Below are positions 23,794 through 32,428 of a DNA stretch of 64,000 nucleotides, in pieces; position 1 is the first letter of the stretch, and the number at the start of each line of letters is the position of its first letter. The notes below the pieces were generated by a model. It searched no databases and was not told where the DNA came from. It worked only from the letters and a program-made list of their open reading frames with translations. The DNA comes from Bacteroidetes bacterium UBA6221 (GTDB lineage Bacteria > Bacteroidota > Bacteroidia > Chitinophagales > Chitinophagaceae). The DNA is taken from NCBI GenBank assembly GCA_002421685.1, contig DISB01000006.1, forward strand, positions 1-64,000. The letters run 5' to 3'. The translations under genes were made by a program, and so were the position numbers.

Positions 23794-25666
23794 AATATTT
23801 AACTGGGTAGCGAAGCTGAAAGTATTGGCTGTTTTGGCCGTGCTGGCAATGCCCATGGGCGCTATTGCCCAGGGAGAAGCGGTGGCGCCGTTGGGTTACC
23901 GTGCGGTTGATACCGGCCTGGTAAAATATAACCATACGCAACCGAGAGCGGCTGCGAAGGGCACTGCTATTTCGCTGCCTTTTTTTGAAGACTTTACGAA
24001 TACCGATTTCTTTCCTGATACGAATAAATGGATCGGGCGCCAGGTGTACATCAATAACAATATGGCTGTGAACCCGATAAGCAGGGGAGTAGCTACACTC
24101 GACGCACTGGGCGAGGACGGATTGCCCTACGAAAAAGCGAACAAGTCTGTATCCCGGCATTGCGACAGCCTGACATCGCAGCCGATAGACCTGAGCAGCT
24201 ACACCGCGGATGATAGTGTTTACTTCAGTTTTTTCTACCAGCCGCAAGGCACGGGTTTCGACCCCCAGCCTAACGATTCGCTGATGCTCTACTTCCGCCG
24301 CAGCAGCAGTACCAGTCCCTGGATGAGGGTTTGGCGCGTGGCCGGCTCTGCCTTGCAGCCGTTTCGCCAGGTAATGATAGCTGTTACGGACGCGAATTTT
24401 TTTAATAATGAATTCCAGTTCCGGTTCGTGAACAAAGGTTCGATGAATAACACGGACGATATCTGGAATATAGACTACATAAGGATAGGCGCAGGCCGGA
24501 ACATCAATGACACAACCATTTCGGATGTGGCCTTCACAAGAGAGCCTACGCAACTGCTGAATGATTATACTTTTATGCCTTACCAGCAGTATATGGCCAA
24601 TGCGGCGGGCGAAAGGGCCGGGCAGTTTGAAAGCGCTATCAGGAACAATAATGCCAGTGCGGTAAATGTTAATTACGGTTATACCTCGAGGGAAGTGTTT
24701 ACCAATACTCCACTCAGTAATGGTACGGGCAGTGTTAATATTGGTGGCGAGGCTGAAAGCGGTGTGTCATTCCCTGTTTATACCAACGCTGTATCACAAC
24801 AGGCGCCTAATGCTGCAGTGACTTTTGAAAACAAGTTTTACCTGCAGGCGACCGCTGAAACGGGCTCTGCCGAAAATGATACCATTACCGGTTACCAGCA
24901 TTTTTTCAATTACCTGGCATATGATGACGGTACGGCGGAACAGAGTTATTTTCTGAACCTGTTCGCAACCTTGCCGGGCAAAATAGCAATAGAACACAGG
25001 CTGAATGTACCCGATACCCTGAAGGGCATTGCTATATATTTTGGCCGGCAGGTGCCGCTTGCCTACCAGAAATATTTTTCAGTAGTGGTGTACCGCGATA
25101 TTGCCTTTGGAGGCGGCACCGACCAGGTACTCTACCAGGAAGATTTTTTAGTGCCGTCTTATTTAAGGCAAAACTCGTTCTGGTATTATAAGTTCGAGCA
25201 ACCGGTGGTTTTGCCTGCGGGCAAATTTTATATAGGCACTATACAACCCGCGCTGAGTGCGAGTGACAGCCTGTACTTTGGCCTGGATGTAAACAGGACT
25301 GCCAACAATCATGTGTATTACAATGTACTGAGCGAATGGAAGAAATCCGGTCTTGTTGGCGCTGTGATGATGCGCCCTCTGTTCGGAAATTTTTTCCCGT
25401 CGATAGTCATGGGCCCTGTGTCAAAGCAAGCTGCGCAGTGGGACGTAACGCCTAATCCTGCCACCAACAAAATAAGATTCAACTATAACCAGCAAGTTGG
25501 GCTGGCCAGGTATTCCATAATCGACGTACAGGGGCGGACGGTAATGTCGGGCGACGTGCCGGGAACTGATTGGTTGGATATACGAGACCTGGAGCCGGGT
25601 GTATATCTTGTATATTTTTCAACGGACGGGCAAAACAGTACCCCCAGGAAGATTGTTAAACTATAA
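23777..25666 (+). CDS. T9SS type A sorting domain protein
   Basis: 629 aa. An N-terminal signal region of about 32 residues ends GAIAQ. Residues about 65-230 form a jelly-roll-like region (LPFFEDFTNTDFFPDTNKW, YVYFSFFYQPQG-type strands, WNIDYIRIGAG) seen in many Bacteroidota surface proteins. The C-terminal domain (about 550-629) is a T9SS type A sorting tail: WDVTPNPATNKIRFNYN, SIIDVQGRTVMSG, LEPGVYLVYFS, ending RKIVKL. It overlaps the PASTA gene by 17 bp and precedes the rhodanese gene by 7 bp, an order I associate with Chitinophagaceae. Function unknown. Confidence 0.85.
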   Translation: MTEIGKIFNWVAKLKVLAVLAVLAMPMGAIAQGEAVAPLGYRAVDTGLVKYNHTQPRAAAKGTAISLPFFEDFTNTDFFPDTNKWIGRQVYINNNMAVNPISRGVATLDALGEDGLPYEKANKSVSRHCDSLTSQPIDLSSYTADDSVYFSFFYQPQGTGFDPQPNDSLMLYFRRSSSTSPWMRVWRVAGSALQPFRQVMIAVTDANFFNNEFQFRFVNKGSMNNTDDIWNIDYIRIGAGRNINDTTISDVAFTREPTQLLNDYTFMPYQQYMANAAGERAGQFESAIRNNNASAVNVNYGYTSREVFTNTPLSNGTGSVNIGGEAESGVSFPVYTNAVSQQAPNAAVTFENKFYLQATAETGSAENDTITGYQHFFNYLAYDDGTAEQSYFLNLFATLPGKIAIEHRLNVPDTLKGIAIYFGRQVPLAYQKYFSVVVYRDIAFGGGTDQVLYQEDFLVPSYLRQNSFWYYKFEQPVVLPAGKFYIGTIQPALSASDSLYFGLDVNRTANNHVYYNVLSEWKKSGLVGAVMMRPLFGNFFPSIVMGPVSKQAAQWDVTPNPATNKIRFNYNQQVGLARYSIIDVQGRTVMSGDVPGTDWLDIRDLEPGVYLVYFSTDGQNSTPRKIVKL

Positions 25667-25673
25667 AGAGTAA

Positions 25674-25994
25674 ATGAAAGAGATAACAGTAGAAGAACTG
25701 AAACAAAGGCTTGACAATGGCGAGCAACTGAACATCATAGATGTACGCGAACCGGAAGAGTATGCCGAGTATAATATGGGCGCTCCGCTGATACCGCTGG
25801 GCCAGATACTGGGGATGCAACTGGACGAAATAGAAGACCTGAAAGAAGAAGAACTGATCATCCACTGCCGCTCGGGCAAGCGCAGCATGCAGGCCTGTAT
25901 GGTACTGGAGCAGGTAGGTTTTAAGAACTGTGTCAACGTAGTGGGCGGCTCGCTGGCATGGCAGGAAAAATACGGAAATGAAAAAGTGAAGTAG
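25674..25994 (+). CDS. Single-domain rhodanese-like protein
   Basis: 106 aa. A complete rhodanese fold: IIDVREPEEYAEYNMG (21-36), active-site Cys65 in the loop HCRSGKRSM (64-72), and the C-terminal FKNCVNVVGGSLAWQEKYG. The loop C-R-S-G-K-R matches sulfurtransferase-active members, so it may carry sulfane sulfur (thiosulfate or persulfide donor unknown). No signal peptide, so cytoplasmic. It is the fourth gene of the ddl-PASTA-T9SS operon, 7 bp downstream. Confidence 0.92.
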   Translation: MKEITVEELKQRLDNGEQLNIIDVREPEEYAEYNMGAPLIPLGQILGMQLDEIEDLKEEELIIHCRSGKRSMQACMVLEQVGFKNCVNVVGGSLAWQEKYGNEKVK

Positions 25995-26033
25995 GCGTAT
26001 TGCATAGTGAGACGTTATTTTTTGAGGAGAGGT

Positions 26034-26624
26034 ATGCACGATATAGAACCATATTATAACTGGCGACACCTGTACACAGCCGAAGAAGATGAGCTCTCGC
26101 CTTTTTATGGCCGCGAGTACAGTGAATTCGAATTTAGCAATACAGTTTACAACTATTATATTCATCCGCAGTGGGACGAATTTGGCTCGCGGACACTGTA
26201 CCTGAAGGTGCTGTATGCAGACTACGACCTGAACTATGTGATAATAGAAATGATAGGCGAATGGAATGATGCAGTGGAGAATGATATCATGCAGTTAAAG
26301 CGGTCTATCGTCGACCCTATGCTGGCAAAAGGCATAGACAAATTCATACTCATTACTGAGAATGTCCTGAATTTTCACAGCAGCGATAGTGAATATTATG
26401 AAGAGTGGTACGAGGATATCAAAGATGATGGTGGCTGGATAGTATCCATCAATATGCCGGAAGCCACCAAATATGATTTCCATGTATCACATATAGATAG
26501 GTACATAAGGCAACTGGAAAGCGATAATTGGCGCACCTTCAATCCCCAACATTTTTTTCAGCTGATAGACAACAGGATGCTGAGGCTGGACAATTCCGGC
26601 TATACAGGGACATCCCAAGCCTGA
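26034..26624 (+). CDS. Hypothetical protein, 196 aa
   Basis: No named family recognised; it resembles conserved Bacteroidota hypothetical proteins. It is acidic and rich in Tyr, Trp and Asp (YNWRHLYTAEEDELSPFYGR, YYEEWYEDIKDDGGW), and looks like a mixed alpha/beta soluble protein. The ATG at 26034 is preceded by GAGGAGAGGT, a better start than the GTG at 26007. The last dozen residues (GYTGTSQA) are encoded by DNA that in another frame belongs to a Uma2-type relic, so the native C-terminus may have been altered by that junction. It follows the rhodanese gene by 39 bp. Confidence 0.65.
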   Translation: MHDIEPYYNWRHLYTAEEDELSPFYGREYSEFEFSNTVYNYYIHPQWDEFGSRTLYLKVLYADYDLNYVIIEMIGEWNDAVENDIMQLKRSIVDPMLAKGIDKFILITENVLNFHSSDSEYYEEWYEDIKDDGGWIVSINMPEATKYDFHVSHIDRYIRQLESDNWRTFNPQHFFQLIDNRMLRLDNSGYTGTSQA

Positions 26625-26814
26625 AGCGTACATATTGGTTGATTCCGAGGCTATAAATGTCGAAGCGTTTCATATTAACAATAAGAGCCATTGGGAACTG
26701 GCGGAGTACAAGGACATCCGGGATAAATTTCAGATGGAGGCCATCGGCGTTGAACTCGCGCTAAGTGAGGTGTACAGGGACGTCAAATGGCCCGAAACGG
26801 ATACGCAGGCCTGA
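26593..26814 (+). pseudogene. C-terminal remnant of a Uma2/DUF820 nuclease-like gene
   Basis: In the frame whose codons include 26629-26631, the DNA reads IPAIQGHPKPEAYILVD, SEAINVEAFHINN, HWELAEYKDIRDKFQ and VELALSEVYRDVKW, with stop TGA at 26812-26814. This is the C-terminal third of Uma2-family proteins (the E-Y-I-L-V-D core strand, W-x-L-x-E-Y, L-x-L-x-E-I-Y). No start codon and no N-terminal PD-(D/E)xK half is present upstream; instead the frame runs into the end of the preceding gene. It is therefore a truncated gene fused by deletion. Confidence 0.7.
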
Positions 26815-26865
26815 CGATACTATATATGAGAAATAATAGAATTATTATTTAGCAAGTCTGCTTAT

Positions 26866-26873
26866 TATCTTTG
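26866..26873 (+). promoter_or_regulatory. -7 element of sdhCAB
   Basis: TATCTTTG is an exact TAnnTTTG match, 40 bp upstream of the sdhC ATG at 26914. The -33 region (26843-26846, TATT) is weak. Confidence 0.5.
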
Positions 26874-26913
26874 CAGGGATTTTTTTAACGTTCAGTCTAA
26901 TCTTTTAGGGTTT

Positions 26914-27582
26914 ATGTCCTGGAAAAGTTACTTCAGTACCTCCGTCGGTAAAAAACTGCAAATGAGCCTTACCGGCATTTTTCTCATCACCTTCTTAGTT
27001 GTCCATGCATATATTAATGCCCAGATATTCTGGAATGACGGTGGGGAGGAATTTGGTCACCTGGCCCACTTTATGGGTACCAACCCCGTAATACGTACTA
27101 TCGAGATAGGGCTGTTTGCGTTTTTGTTGCTACACGTCATACAGGGCCTGGTATTGTGGGCAAGGAATGTAGGCAGCCGGAAAAGCAGGTATGCCGTGAG
27201 CAAGAGAAACGAGACCAGCAGGTGGTACAGCCGGTCTATGGGTTTGTTGGGCACGCTGATACTGCTATTTCTTATACTGCATATATCTATGTTCTGGGCG
27301 CCGAACAGGGCTTCGCAGACTATAGGTAACGGAGAACTGGACCTGTATGGTATGATGCGCGACGAGTTTCAGAACCCGGTGATAGTGGTTATCTACGTGT
27401 TGGGTTGCATTTCCCTGGCATGGCACCTGGTGCACGGCTTTTACAGCGCCTTCCAGACACTGGGCCTTACTACCAACAGATATAAAGGAGCCATAAAAGC
27501 TGTTGGCGTAGGTTTTTCAATCATCGTACCGCTGATATTCGCACTGATGCCCATAGCCTTTTACCTGCAATGGATACAATAA
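26914..27582 (+). CDS. sdhC: Succinate dehydrogenase cytochrome b subunit (type B)
   Basis: 222 aa with five transmembrane helices, the single membrane anchor of type-B succinate:quinone oxidoreductases (as in Wolinella or Bacillus), carrying two haems b. It begins SYFSTSVGKKLQMSLTGIFL. Candidate haem-ligand His residues lie in each helix: VVHAYIN (about 31), LLHVIQGLVLW (about 74), ILHISMFW (about 122) and AWHLVHGFYSAFQTLGL (about 168). It starts the sdhCAB operon, 38 bp before sdhA. The complex couples succinate oxidation to menaquinone reduction in the inner membrane. Confidence 0.95.
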   Translation: MSWKSYFSTSVGKKLQMSLTGIFLITFLVVHAYINAQIFWNDGGEEFGHLAHFMGTNPVIRTIEIGLFAFLLLHVIQGLVLWARNVGSRKSRYAVSKRNETSRWYSRSMGLLGTLILLFLILHISMFWAPNRASQTIGNGELDLYGMMRDEFQNPVIVVIYVLGCISLAWHLVHGFYSAFQTLGLTTNRYKGAIKAVGVGFSIIVPLIFALMPIAFYLQWIQ

Positions 27583-27620
27583 GACAGACAAAAAATTATT
27601 ATTAATCTCTTTTCCTTGAT

Positions 27621-29597
27621 ATGACACTCAATTCTAAAATACCATCAGGTTCGTTAGAGTCAAAATGGAAAACATATAAATCGACCTGCAAACTGGTAAA
27701 CCCCGCAAACAAGCGCCAGCTTGAGGTAATAGTGATAGGTACGGGACTGGCGGGAGCGTCTGCCGCCGCATCTCTAGGCGAAATGGGCTATAAGGTGAAG
27801 ACCTTCTGCTTCCAGGACAGTCCGCGCAGGGCGCACTCTATTGCCGCGCAGGGCGGTATCAACGCAGCCAAAAACTACCAGAACGACGGTGACAGCACTT
27901 ATCGTTTGTTTTACGATACGGTAAAAGGCGGTGATTACCGTGCGAGAGAAGGCAATGTGTACCGGCTGGCAGAGGTGAGCGCCAATATCATTGACCAATG
28001 CGTGGCGCAGGGAGTACCCTTTGCACGAGAATATGGCGGACTTCTGAGCAACCGTTCTTTTGGCGGTACGCAGGTGCAGCGTACATTTTACGCTGCAGGC
28101 CAGACAGGCCAGCAGCTGCTGATAGGCGCTTACCAGGCACTGGAGCGCCAGGTGGCTTTGGGCAATGTGAAACAATACAGCCGCCACGAGATGCTGGAGG
28201 TGGTGATAATAGACGGCAAGGCACGCGGCATCATAGCCAGGAACCTGGTAACGGGAGAACTGGAACGCCATTTTGGCCATGCGGTGCTGTTGTGCAGCGG
28301 TGGTTATGGCAACGTGTTCTACCTTTCTACCAATGCTATGGGCAGCAATGTAACCGCAGCATGGAAAGCGCACAAAAAAGGAGCTTATTTCGGCAATCCA
28401 TGTTTTACGCAGATACACCCAACATGTATTCCCGTGAGCGGCGACCACCAATCAAAACTCACCCTGATGTCGGAATCGCTGCGTAATGATGGCCGCATAT
28501 GGGTGCCTAAAAAACAAGGCGACAACCGTAAACCAAACGATATACCCGAAGAAGAAAGGGATTATTACCTGGAAAGAAGGTACCCGGCATTTGGTAACCT
28601 GGTGCCCCGTGACGTAGCCAGCCGCGCAGCGAAAGAGCGTTGTGATGCCGGTTATGGCGTGGGCGCATCCAAACAGGCTGTGTACCTCGATTATGCTTCA
28701 GCTATCGAACGCTATGGCAAGGTAGAGGCTAACAAACTCGGTTTAGAAAACGCATCGGCGGAAAAAATAACCGAACTGGGTAAAGGAGTAGTGGAAGCTA
28801 AGTACGGCAACCTGTTTGAAATGTACGAAAAGATAACAGGCGAAAACCCCTACGAAGTGCCTATGCGTATCTATCCCGCGGTGCACTACACGATGGGCGG
28901 CCTGTGGGTGGATTATGAACTGCAGACAACAGTACCCGGATTGTACGCACTGGGCGAAGCCAACTTCAGCGACCACGGCGCCAACCGGCTGGGCGCATCG
29001 GCGCTGATGCAGGGCCTGGCCGACGGTTACTTTGTAATACCTTATACATTGGGTAACAACCTGGCGGACGATATACGTACCAAGGCAATACCCACCGACC
29101 ATCCCGCTTTTGTTGCGGCCGAAAAAGAAGTAAACGACCGCATTAACAAACTGATGAGCATCAAAGGCACTGAAAGTGTGGAAAGTTTCCACAAGCGCCT
29201 GGGCAAAATCATGTGGGACAAATGCGGCATGGCCCGTAACGAAAAAGGACTAAGGGAAGCAATAGAAGAAATAAAGGCATTGCGTAAAGAATTCTGGAGC
29301 AATGTGCGCATACCGGGTGATATCAATGAGTTCAACCCCGAACTGGATAAGGCCAACCGTGTGGCCGACTTCCTGGAACTGGGCGAACTGATGTGCATGG
29401 ATGCGCTGAACCGCAACGAAAGCTGCGGCGGCCACTTCCGCGAAGAATACCAGACGGAAGACGGCGAGGCTATGCGCCAGGACGATAACTATATGTATGT
29501 AGCAGCGTGGGAGTATAAAGGCGAGAGCCAGTTTGAAATGCACAAGGAGGAACTTGTTTACGACGTAGTTCACCCGACACAACGTTCTTATAAGTAA
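27621..29597 (+). CDS. sdhA: Succinate dehydrogenase flavoprotein subunit
   Basis: 658 aa. The FAD-binding Rossmann motif VIGTGLAGASAAASLGE is at about 37-53. The covalent-flavin His lies in RRAHSIAAQGGINAA (about 69-83). Active-site parts are IHPTCIPVSGD (about 265) and HYTMGGLWVDY (about 424), and the FAD-distal DHGANRLGASALMQGLADGY lies near 455. It oxidises succinate to fumarate. Length and sequence fit the longer type-B group of Bacteroidota. It is the middle gene of sdhCAB. Confidence 0.97.
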   Translation: MTLNSKIPSGSLESKWKTYKSTCKLVNPANKRQLEVIVIGTGLAGASAAASLGEMGYKVKTFCFQDSPRRAHSIAAQGGINAAKNYQNDGDSTYRLFYDTVKGGDYRAREGNVYRLAEVSANIIDQCVAQGVPFAREYGGLLSNRSFGGTQVQRTFYAAGQTGQQLLIGAYQALERQVALGNVKQYSRHEMLEVVIIDGKARGIIARNLVTGELERHFGHAVLLCSGGYGNVFYLSTNAMGSNVTAAWKAHKKGAYFGNPCFTQIHPTCIPVSGDHQSKLTLMSESLRNDGRIWVPKKQGDNRKPNDIPEEERDYYLERRYPAFGNLVPRDVASRAAKERCDAGYGVGASKQAVYLDYASAIERYGKVEANKLGLENASAEKITELGKGVVEAKYGNLFEMYEKITGENPYEVPMRIYPAVHYTMGGLWVDYELQTTVPGLYALGEANFSDHGANRLGASALMQGLADGYFVIPYTLGNNLADDIRTKAIPTDHPAFVAAEKEVNDRINKLMSIKGTESVESFHKRLGKIMWDKCGMARNEKGLREAIEEIKALRKEFWSNVRIPGDINEFNPELDKANRVADFLELGELMCMDALNRNESCGGHFREEYQTEDGEAMRQDDNYMYVAAWEYKGESQFEMHKEELVYDVVHPTQRSYK

Positions 29598-29631
29598 TTG
29601 TGAAAGTTAAATTGAAAAACAGTTCTGTACA

Positions 29632-30408
29632 ATGGAACATTACCATATGAATCTCACACTTAAAGTGTGGAAGCAGAAAAATAAAAACGACAAGGGCCGT
29701 TTTGAAACCTACGAGGTAAAGAACATATCTTCCGAAATGTCTTTCCTGGAAATGTTTGACGTGCTGAACGAGCAATTGATAGCGGAGGGAAAAGAGCCTA
29801 TCGCTTTTGACCACGATTGCCGCGAAGGGATTTGCGGGGCGTGCAGCATGTACATCAACGGCAGGGCGCATGGGCCCTGGCACCATACTACTACCTGCCA
29901 ACTACACATGCGCGAGTATAAGGACGGCGACACTATTGTAGTAGAGCCTTTCCGCGCCAATGCATTCCCGGTAATTAAAGACCTGGTAGTTGACCGTACC
30001 GCTTTCGACCGTATCATACAGGCGGGTGGATATATATCAGTGAATACCGGTAATGCTGTGGATGCAAACGCCATACCGATTGATAAACATAATGCTGACG
30101 AGGCTTTTGCCGCTGCGGCGTGCATCGGTTGCGGAGCATGCGTGGCTGCCTGCCCCAATGCTTCAGCCATGTTGTTCACCTCGGCCAAGGTATCGCACCT
30201 GGCACTTTTGCCACAAGGCGAACCGGAGAGGACTACCCGTGTAGCGGATATGATACGTCAGCACGATAAAGAAGGCTTTGGCGGTTGCACCAATATAGGT
30301 GCCTGCGAGGCTGAATGCCCCAAAGGCATATCGCTGGAAAATATCGCCCGCCTCAACCGCGAGTATATGGCGGCCACTTTCAGGGGAGGTTCCAAAAATT
30401 CGATATAA
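29632..30408 (+). CDS. sdhB: Succinate dehydrogenase iron-sulfur subunit
   Basis: 258 aa. The N-terminal plant-type [2Fe-2S] domain has C-x4-C-x2-C (CREGICGAC, about 64-72) with the later CQLHM. The C-terminal ferredoxin domain has CIGCGACVAACPNA (about 164-177) and CTNIGACEAECPKG (about 221-234), ligating the [4Fe-4S] and [3Fe-4S] clusters. It passes electrons from SdhA to the haem subunit. The start is at 29632; an alternative ATG five codons later (29647) is equally possible. A strong terminator follows 22 bp after the stop. Confidence 0.97.
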   Translation: MEHYHMNLTLKVWKQKNKNDKGRFETYEVKNISSEMSFLEMFDVLNEQLIAEGKEPIAFDHDCREGICGACSMYINGRAHGPWHHTTTCQLHMREYKDGDTIVVEPFRANAFPVIKDLVVDRTAFDRIIQAGGYISVNTGNAVDANAIPIDKHNADEAFAAAACIGCGACVAACPNASAMLFTSAKVSHLALLPQGEPERTTRVADMIRQHDKEGFGGCTNIGACEAECPKGISLENIARLNREYMAATFRGGSKNSI

Positions 30409-30429
30409 CTCATATTCATAAAATAATGC

Positions 30430-30465
30430 GAAAGGACTGCTTCATAAAGCAGTCCTTTCGTTATT
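30430..30465 (+). terminator. Terminator of sdhCAB
   Basis: 11-bp perfect arms, GAAAGGACTGC (30430-30440) and GCAGTCCTTTC (30449-30459), with an 8-nt loop, followed by GTTATTTT. Confidence 0.85.
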
Positions 30466-30473
30466 TTGCCTTT

Positions 30474-31613
30474 ATGTTCAGAAAAATACTACTCTGCCTG
30501 CTGTTATCATTACCTGTATGCCTGTATGCACAACCAGACAGCAGCCGATTACGCATCAGCTTGCTTACCTGTGGTCCCGGCGATGAGATATGGGCGCAAT
30601 TTGGCCATACGGCCATACGTGTTACAGACAGCACAGCCGGTACCGACCTTGTATATAACTACGGCACGTTCTCGTTCGGGCCGGGATTCGAGATACAGTT
30701 TATGCGTGGTAAATTGCTGTACTATGTGTCTTATTACCCGTATGAACACTTTCTTAATGAATATTCAGACCCGCAGCGCAGGGTAGAGGAGCAGGTATTG
30801 CACATCAACGGTGCGGAAAAAAGGGCTATACAGGATTACCTGGTGGAAAACGCAAAAGAAGAGAACCGCTATTACAAGTATGATTTTTTCTTTGACAACT
30901 GTGCAACACGCATCAGGGACGTTTTCCCTATGGCCCTGGACAAAGACTTTGCCTATGGCCAAACGTTGCCCGAAAATTCCAGGCTCACTTTTCGCCAGAT
31001 AATGAATGAATATTTTTACCGGGTACATTTTGAAAGGCTGGGCTGCAACCTGCTGCTGGGTAGTCCTATAGACAAGGTAATGACCAACAGCGAAGTTATG
31101 TTCCTGCCCGATTTTCTGCGTGATGGTATGGCCGGCGCTACCGTTGCGGGCAGGAAAATTGCACCGGAAACAGTGGTACATTACGAGGGGCCAGGCAAAG
31201 TACCTGCCGGACCCAACTGGCCGTTTATCATCTTGTCTGTGGCGGCGGTATTGACGGTTCTGGGCATATCCATTCCACGCCTGAAGATGATGGGCGATTT
31301 CATGGGCTTCCTTTTCCTGTTCGTAACAGGGATGCTGGGCTGCCTGATGCTGGTGATGTGGCTGTGGACCGACCACCAGGGTTGCCAGAACAACTACAAC
31401 GTGCTCTGGGCGCTGCCTACCAACATTATTTATGCATTCCTGCCGCGCAAGCGAAACAAAAGTAAATATGCGGTTATCGCGATTATATTGATATTTGTAT
31501 CGCTCCTGTTGCATATAACAGGCATACAGCAACTACCGTTGCTGGAGTTGTCGCCGCTTTTGCTGGCACTGTTATTTATTTACGGTTCAATCATTAAACG
31601 TAAAGGGCAATGA
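30474..31613 (+). CDS. DUF4105 integral membrane protein
   Basis: 379 aa with a signal peptide (1-18, ends CLYAQ). The DUF4105 domain follows: ISLLTCGPGDEIWAQFGHTA (about 26-45), YNYGTFSFGPGFEIQFMRG, and KYDFFFDNCATRIRDVF, which carries the conserved D-N-C-x-T-R motif, where the Cys resembles a papain-like nucleophile. Four C-terminal transmembrane segments follow (about 250-375). The frame extends upstream to 30315, but the ATG at 30474 begins the signal peptide just after the sdh terminator. It is coupled to the hydrolase gene by a 4-bp overlap. Activity unproven; an envelope protease or amidase is possible. Confidence 0.88.
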   Translation: MFRKILLCLLLSLPVCLYAQPDSSRLRISLLTCGPGDEIWAQFGHTAIRVTDSTAGTDLVYNYGTFSFGPGFEIQFMRGKLLYYVSYYPYEHFLNEYSDPQRRVEEQVLHINGAEKRAIQDYLVENAKEENRYYKYDFFFDNCATRIRDVFPMALDKDFAYGQTLPENSRLTFRQIMNEYFYRVHFERLGCNLLLGSPIDKVMTNSEVMFLPDFLRDGMAGATVAGRKIAPETVVHYEGPGKVPAGPNWPFIILSVAAVLTVLGISIPRLKMMGDFMGFLFLFVTGMLGCLMLVMWLWTDHQGCQNNYNVLWALPTNIIYAFLPRKRNKSKYAVIAIILIFVSLLLHITGIQQLPLLELSPLLLALLFIYGSIIKRKGQ

Positions 31614-32428
31614 CATCGAAAACTATCAAGACCAAAAAATTCCCGGCACTGTCTTATACCGTACATGGCGAAGGCGATACCATAGTTTTGCTACATGGTT
31701 TCCCCCTCGACGGCAGCATATGGGATAGGGTAGTCGCCCAATTGGCAGCAAGGTACAAGGTTATCGTTCCCGATTTGCCGGGAAGCGGCAAGAGCAGTTT
31801 TGAAGGAGAGGAACTTAGTATGGAAGATATGGCCGAATCGGTTAAACTGATACTGGATGAAGAGCAGGTAGATGGCGCAGTCATCGCCGGCCATTCCATG
31901 GGTGGTTATGTCACTATGGCTTTTGCGGAACTGTATCCCGGCAGGCTAAAAGGCCTGGGATTGGTACATTCATTTGCTACGGAAGATAGCGAGGAGAAGA
32001 AAGAGCAGCGGCGCAAATCAATAGACCTGTTCAGGAAAGGTGGTAAGGATACTTTCATCCGCCAGATGATACCTGCGTTGTTTTCGCCCGCCAGTAAAAA
32101 ACGCTGTGAGGATGATATCAAAGAGCTAATTAACAAAGCTTTATTAACTGAAACTAAAAGTCTTGTGGCTTTTTACAATGCCATGATAAATAGGCCGGAC
32201 AGAACCGCTAAATTGAGTAGTAGTGAAGTGCCTGTATTGTGGATTATTGGGACTGATGATACCATCGCAACAACGGAAAATATAATACAACAAACTTCAC
32301 TGGCAAACGTTAACTTTGTATACACCTCTAATGACTGTGGGCACATGAGTATGTTTGAGTCGCCCGGCAAACTGGCAGACCATTTATTATCATTTGCTTC
32401 TTATTGTTACGGTGCAGCCAGAAAATGA
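31610..32428 (+). CDS. Alpha/beta hydrolase
   Basis: 272 aa alpha/beta-hydrolase fold. The oxyanion strand VLLHGFPLDGSIWD (about 27-40) and nucleophile elbow GHSMGG (Ser about 96) are followed by the acid in WIIGTDDTIA (about 206) and the catalytic His in SNDCGHMSMFE (about 243). This is the pattern of the broad esterase/haloperoxidase-like group; the substrate cannot be inferred. No signal peptide. It overlaps DUF4105 (ATGA) and the PKD gene (ATGA), so the three genes are translationally coupled. Confidence 0.92.
   Translation: MTSKTIKTKKFPALSYTVHGEGDTIVLLHGFPLDGSIWDRVVAQLAARYKVIVPDLPGSGKSSFEGEELSMEDMAESVKLILDEEQVDGAVIAGHSMGGYVTMAFAELYPGRLKGLGLVHSFATEDSEEKKEQRRKSIDLFRKGGKDTFIRQMIPALFSPASKKRCEDDIKELINKALLTETKSLVAFYNAMINRPDRTAKLSSSEVPVLWIIGTDDTIATTENIIQQTSLANVNFVYTSNDCGHMSMFESPGKLADHLLSFASYCYGAARK

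Noticed and set aside
30315..30473. Upstream extension of the DUF4105 frame
   Set aside because: It runs through the end of sdhB and a strong terminator; the signal peptide begins at the ATG at 30474.
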